Source: an uncultured Pseudomonadota bacterium (GTDB lineage Bacteria > Pseudomonadota > Gammaproteobacteria > Methylococcales > Methylomonadaceae). Taken from it: a stretch of 7,877 nt of DNA. The stretch lies in contig CAIUWU010000133.1 of assembly GCA_903902945.1 (NCBI GenBank), positions 1-7,877 of the forward strand, given 5' to 3'. Below the pieces are notes generated by a model. That model was not told where the DNA came from, searched no databases, and saw only the letters and a list, made by a program, of their open reading frames with translations. Position numbers and translations under genes: made by a program. Below, piece by piece: positions 4,745 to 7,877 of this stretch. How positions within the stretch are numbered: position 1 is the stretch's first letter; each line of letters starts with the position of its first letter.

Positions 4745-6682
4745 ATGTCCGACATTTCAATCTATTCTGTAAAAGCCTCAATGGCGGAAAAAACACATAT
4801 CAATGCCGAGCGTTATGCTGAGTTATATCAGCAGTCGCTCGATGATCCCGAAACCTTCTGGGCACAACAGGCGACTGAGTTTTTAGATTGGCATCAGCCC
4901 TGGCAGCAAGTACTGGATCATGATTACCGGCAAGGCCATATCAACTGGTTCCAGGGCGGCAAGCTGAATGTCAGCGTTAATTGTCTGGATCGCCATCTGG
5001 CCCAACGCGGCGATCAGATTGCCATTCTTTGGGAAGGCGATGATCCAGAACAGCAGTCGCAATTGACCTATCGTGAGTTACATCATCAGGTTTGCAAGTT
5101 TGCTAATGTGCTCAAAGCGCAAGGCGTTAAAAAAGGTGACCGGGTCTGTATTTATCTGCCGATGATCCTCGAAGCCTCGGTGGCGATTCTGGCCTGCTGC
5201 CGGATAGGTGCAGTACATTCGATTGTGTTTGGTGGTTTTTCGGCGGATGCGCTCCGTGACCGGATTATCGATGCCGATTGCCGGGTGCTGATCTGTGCCG
5301 ATGAAAGTTATCGCGGTGGCAAGCGGGTACCTTCCAAAATCAATGCCGACAAGGCGGCAACGCAGTGTCCTGATCTGACGACTGTGATTGTGATCAGAAA
5401 TAGCGGTCACCCGATTCCCTGGGATCCTGAACGCGATGTTTGCTATCACAGCGCCATGCAAACCGCATCGGCCGAATGTGAAGCCGAAATCATGGATGCC
5501 GAAGATCCGCTGTTTATTCTGTATACCTCGGGCTCTACCGGTAAACCGAAAGGCGTTTTGCATACCACCGGCGGTTATTTGCTGTATGCGGCGATCACCC
5601 ATAAATATGTGTTCGATTATCAGGATGGCGATATTTACTGGTGTACTGCCGACATTGGCTGGGTGACCGGTCATTCCTATGTGTTGTACGGGCCGTTATG
5701 TAACGGTGCCACGACCCTGATGTTTGAAGGTGTTCCCACCTACCCCGCTGCTGACCGTTTCTGGCAAGTGATCGACAAATATCAGGTTAGCATCTTTTAT
5801 ACGGCGCCTACTGCAATCCGGGCCTTGATGGCACATGGCGAATCCTGGCTGCAAACCACCAGCCGGCAATCTTTGCGGGTACTGGGCAGTGTCGGTGAGC
5901 CCATCAATCCCGAAGCCTGGGAATGGTATTACCGTCAAGTCGGTCAGCAACGTTGCCCGATTGTTGATACCTGGTGGCAAACCGAAACCGGCGGGATTCT
6001 GATTACCCCCTTGCCCGGCGCGACTGACCTTAAACCGGGTTCCGCTACCCTGCCGTTTTTTGGCATCAAACCGGCGATTGTCGATAGCCAGGGGCAGCTG
6101 CTGGAAGGCGAAGCCGAGGGTATTCTGGTCTTAAGCTATCCTTGGCCGGGGCAAGCCCGCACTGTATACGGTGATCATCAACGCTTTGTCGATACCTATT
6201 TCACACCTTTTCCTGGCTATTACTTTGCCGGTGACGGTGCGCGGCGCGACCAGGACGGTTATTACTGGATTACCGGGCGGGTGGATGATGTGATCAATGT
6301 CTCGGGTCACAGGCTGGGTACCGCCGAAATCGAGAGTGCGCTGGTGTTACATCCCGATGTTGCGGAAGCGGCGGTAGTCGGTTTTCCGCATCCAATCAAA
6401 GGTCAGGCCATTTATGCCTATGTCACGCTCAATCTGGGGGTGCAGGGTGATGAAATCCTGAAAAAAGCCTTACTGACTTTGATTAAAGAAGAAATCAGCG
6501 CTATCGCGTTGCCCGAGATCATTCAATGGGCGCCGGGTTTGCCGAAAACTCGTTCCGGTAAAATCATGCGGCGGATTTTGCGCAAAATCGCCGAGCAGGA
6601 TTTTACTAATCTGGGTGATATATCGACATTGGCCGATCCGGCGGTGGTTGAAGAGCTGATCGCCAATCGCCAGCAGACTTGA
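4745..6682 (+). CDS. acs: Acetyl-CoA synthetase (AMP-forming)
   Basis: This cytoplasmic enzyme makes acetyl-CoA from acetate, ATP and CoA through acetyl-AMP. The 645 residues match the length and order of the E. coli and Salmonella enzymes throughout. Visible motifs are the ATP loop YTSGSTGKPKG (260-270), CTADIGWVTGHSY (300-312), GSVGEPINPEAWEW (381-394), DTWWQTETGG (408-417), hinge region ITGRVDDVINVSGHRLG (509-525) and the C-terminal TRSGKIMRRILRK (602-614). With an offset of three from the Salmonella numbering, the acetate pocket Val307, Thr308, Val383 and Trp411 is intact, favouring acetate over longer acids. Lys606 is the lysine acetylated by Pat in Salmonella, so acetylation control is possible. 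The ATG at 4745 is chosen because the N-terminus aligns with E. coli Acs from its first residue; no Shine-Dalgarno is seen. It follows gspB by 47 bases with no hairpin and is followed after 1 base by a transporter gene. Confidence 0.98.
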   Translation: MSDISIYSVKASMAEKTHINAERYAELYQQSLDDPETFWAQQATEFLDWHQPWQQVLDHDYRQGHINWFQGGKLNVSVNCLDRHLAQRGDQIAILWEGDDPEQQSQLTYRELHHQVCKFANVLKAQGVKKGDRVCIYLPMILEASVAILACCRIGAVHSIVFGGFSADALRDRIIDADCRVLICADESYRGGKRVPSKINADKAATQCPDLTTVIVIRNSGHPIPWDPERDVCYHSAMQTASAECEAEIMDAEDPLFILYTSGSTGKPKGVLHTTGGYLLYAAITHKYVFDYQDGDIYWCTADIGWVTGHSYVLYGPLCNGATTLMFEGVPTYPAADRFWQVIDKYQVSIFYTAPTAIRALMAHGESWLQTTSRQSLRVLGSVGEPINPEAWEWYYRQVGQQRCPIVDTWWQTETGGILITPLPGATDLKPGSATLPFFGIKPAIVDSQGQLLEGEAEGILVLSYPWPGQARTVYGDHQRFVDTYFTPFPGYYFAGDGARRDQDGYYWITGRVDDVINVSGHRLGTAEIESALVLHPDVAEAAVVGFPHPIKGQAIYAYVTLNLGVQGDEILKKALLTLIKEEISAIALPEIIQWAPGLPKTRSGKIMRRILRKIAEQDFTNLGDISTLADPAVVEELIANRQQT

Positions 6683-6683
6683 A

Positions 6684-7595
6684 ATGGCGGTCAGACTGGC
6701 CTATTTAGCTGTGGTACTGATCTGGACCACTACGCCGCTGGCAATCAAATGGAGCAGTGATGGCTTGAGTTTCATTCTCGGCGTGACCGCCCGAATGTCG
6801 CTGGGTGCCATCTGTTTAGGGCTGACATTGTTACTGACCCGGCGGCGCCTGCCGTTGCACCGTGCCGCCTGTCTGACTTATCTGGCGGTGACTCTGCAGC
6901 TGTTTGTCAGTATGGCGATTACCTACTGGGCTGCCCAGCACCTTCCGTCCGGCTGGATTTCGGTGATTCTGGGATTATGTCCTTTCATGACCGCCTTCAT
7001 GGCGGCACACTGGCTGCAGGAATCCAGTTTGGGCTGGCTGAGAATCCTGGCCTATGCGCTGGGATTGGCTGGTCTGGCGGCGATGTTTTTGTCGGCTGCT
7101 GATTTGCATCAGCAAGCGATCTGGGCGTTAGCGGCGATGCTGCTGGCGGGTTTTTTTCATTCATTCAGCGCAATTTGTGTCAAAAAAATCAATGCCCGTT
7201 TGCCGGCGATACAACAAATCAGTGGCGGTTTGCTGGTATCGGTGCCTTGCTACTGGCTGAGCTGGTATTGGCTGGACGGCACGATTCCGGCGCAGATTCC
7301 CCAGCAAGCGCTGGTTTCGATCCTGTATTTGGGAGTTTTTGCGACCACGATAGGATTGGTGCTGTATTACTATGTGCTGCGTATCTTGCCGGCCACTCAG
7401 GTGGCGATGATCAATCTGATCACGCCGGTGTTGTCGCTATGGCTGGGTTATAGCGTCAACCATGAGATCATTACCCTGAAAGTGATTGCCGGGACCGGGT
7501 TGATCATGCTGGCCTTACTGATATATCAACTGGCTGAACGCCGGCAAAATCGCTCAGTGCTGCCAATTTCGACCAATCCACAGATAAGCGATTAA
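6684..7595 (+). CDS. EamA/DMT-superfamily transporter
   Basis: This 303-residue inner-membrane protein is of the drug/metabolite transporter superfamily, with two EamA repeats of five helices. Hydrophobic segments lie near residues 4-20, 28-50, 62-82, 88-108, 118-136, 144-162, 177-196, 209-228, 237-255 and 262-283. LIWTTTPLAIKW (12-23) is the usual EamA opening, and VLRILPATQVAMINLITPVL (231-250) is the usual helix 8/9 region. Such proteins export amino acids or other small metabolites; the substrate cannot be read from the sequence. The ATG lies one base after the acs stop, so translation is probably coupled and co-expression with acs is likely; a role in acetate metabolism is not shown. The last 13 codons overlap the 3' end of the convergent MFS gene. 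The polar C-terminal tail after helix 10 is not conserved-looking. Confidence 0.92.
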   Translation: MAVRLAYLAVVLIWTTTPLAIKWSSDGLSFILGVTARMSLGAICLGLTLLLTRRRLPLHRAACLTYLAVTLQLFVSMAITYWAAQHLPSGWISVILGLCPFMTAFMAAHWLQESSLGWLRILAYALGLAGLAAMFLSAADLHQQAIWALAAMLLAGFFHSFSAICVKKINARLPAIQQISGGLLVSVPCYWLSWYWLDGTIPAQIPQQALVSILYLGVFATTIGLVLYYYVLRILPATQVAMINLITPVLSLWLGYSVNHEIITLKVIAGTGLIMLALLIYQLAERRQNRSVLPISTNPQISD

Positions 7596-7877
7596 AGCGG
7601 CCACGCCACTGGCAACAGCGGCAAGCGCCAGTACCGCGCTACTGCCCAGACTATCCCAGAAATAACCGCTGTATAAACTGCCCAGCATACCGCCGATACC
7701 AAAACAGATACTGCTGTACAAAGCCTGACCTTTACCCTGATGCTGATGGCCGAAATATTGATACAGCAACTGAATGGCAACGATATGGGTAATGCCGAAT
7801 GAAGCCGCATGCAGTGACTGCGCGGCGCTGATAGTCAGTGGATTATCAATCTGATATGCGATCAGCCACCAGCGTCC
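7554..7877 (-). CDS. MFS transporter, HcaT/LacY-like (MFS_1_like), C-terminal part
   Basis: The minus-strand frame is open from the right edge to TGA at 7556-7554 and gives 107 residues; the start is beyond the window. The first residues continue the frame well upstream of the first possible TTG at 7769, so the gene is longer than the part with a start codon. The blocks QSLHAASFGITHIVAIQLL (20-38), GKGQALYSSICFGIGGMLGS (47-66) and SGYFWDSLG (69-77), followed by a last membrane helix (~80-100) and the tail GRNWQH, match the final helices of the MFS_1_like group that includes the E. coli 3-phenylpropionate transporter HcaT. The substrate is unknown. The 3' end overlaps the convergent DMT transporter gene by 42 bases, so there is no room for a shared terminator between them. 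Confidence 0.87.
   Translation of the reverse strand, partial: GRWWLIAYQIDNPLTISAAQSLHAASFGITHIVAIQLLYQYFGHQHQGKGQALYSSICFGIGGMLGSLYSGYFWDSLGSSAVLALAAVASGVAALIAYLWIGRNWQH

Noticed and set aside
5078..5674. 198-residue open frame on the minus strand opposite acs
   Set aside because: It lies wholly inside the highly conserved acs coding sequence, shows no recognisable domain, and is explained by acs codon use leaving the opposite frame open.
7175..7453. 92-residue plus-strand frame inside the DMT gene
   Set aside because: Out-of-frame shadow of a clear ten-helix transporter; it has no family features.
7592..7810. 72-residue minus-strand frame overlapping the MFS gene
   Set aside because: The other minus-strand frame carries clear MFS motifs continuously from the window edge to 7554, so this is a shadow.

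Overview
The window looks like a piece of a gammaproteobacterial chromosome. The acetyl-CoA synthetase matches the Escherichia coli/Salmonella Acs type almost block for block, and the ExeA-GspB pair, the EamA-type transporter and the HcaT-like MFS protein are all common in Gammaproteobacteria. A Methylococcales (methanotroph) host is my guess from the gene combination, not something the sequence proves. No rRNA, tRNA, CRISPR array, intact insertion sequence or phage gene was seen.

Left third (1-2376): the end of a STAS-domain protein (anti-sigma factor antagonist type), then a secreted metal-dependent cyclase/hydrolase. After a 360-base stretch without a gene comes, on the minus strand, an RsbW-like anti-sigma ATPase. 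STAS and RsbW-like proteins usually act as partner-switching partners; here the cyclase gene and a non-coding gap lie between them and they are on opposite strands. The following 562-base divergent intergenic region is unusually rich. It holds a DnaA-box-like inverted pair, direct repeats, two further inverted repeats, a possible 16-codon leader ORF, and what may be a frameshifted remnant of a dockerin-like calcium-binding tail.

Middle (2377-4697): a tightly coupled exeA (TTG start) and gspB pair. These encode the inner-membrane ATPase and its partner that help place the type II secretion secretin in the cell wall. No other type II secretion gene is visible, so the pair is an outlying unit. 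It is visibly more A/T-rich than the genes to its right.

Right part (4745-7877): acs (acetate activation to acetyl-CoA), then 1 base later a ten-helix EamA/DMT transporter. Its 3' end overlaps by 42 bases the 3' end of a convergent MFS transporter of the HcaT/LacY-like type, which runs off the right edge. exeA, gspB, acs and the DMT gene are all on the plus strand with gaps of 2, 47 and 1 bases and no visible terminator, so they could be one transcript.

No clearly new system was found. The parts most worth a second look are the altered metal ligands of the cyclase, the structured divergent intergenic region with the possible dockerin remnant, and the orphan exeA-gspB pair.
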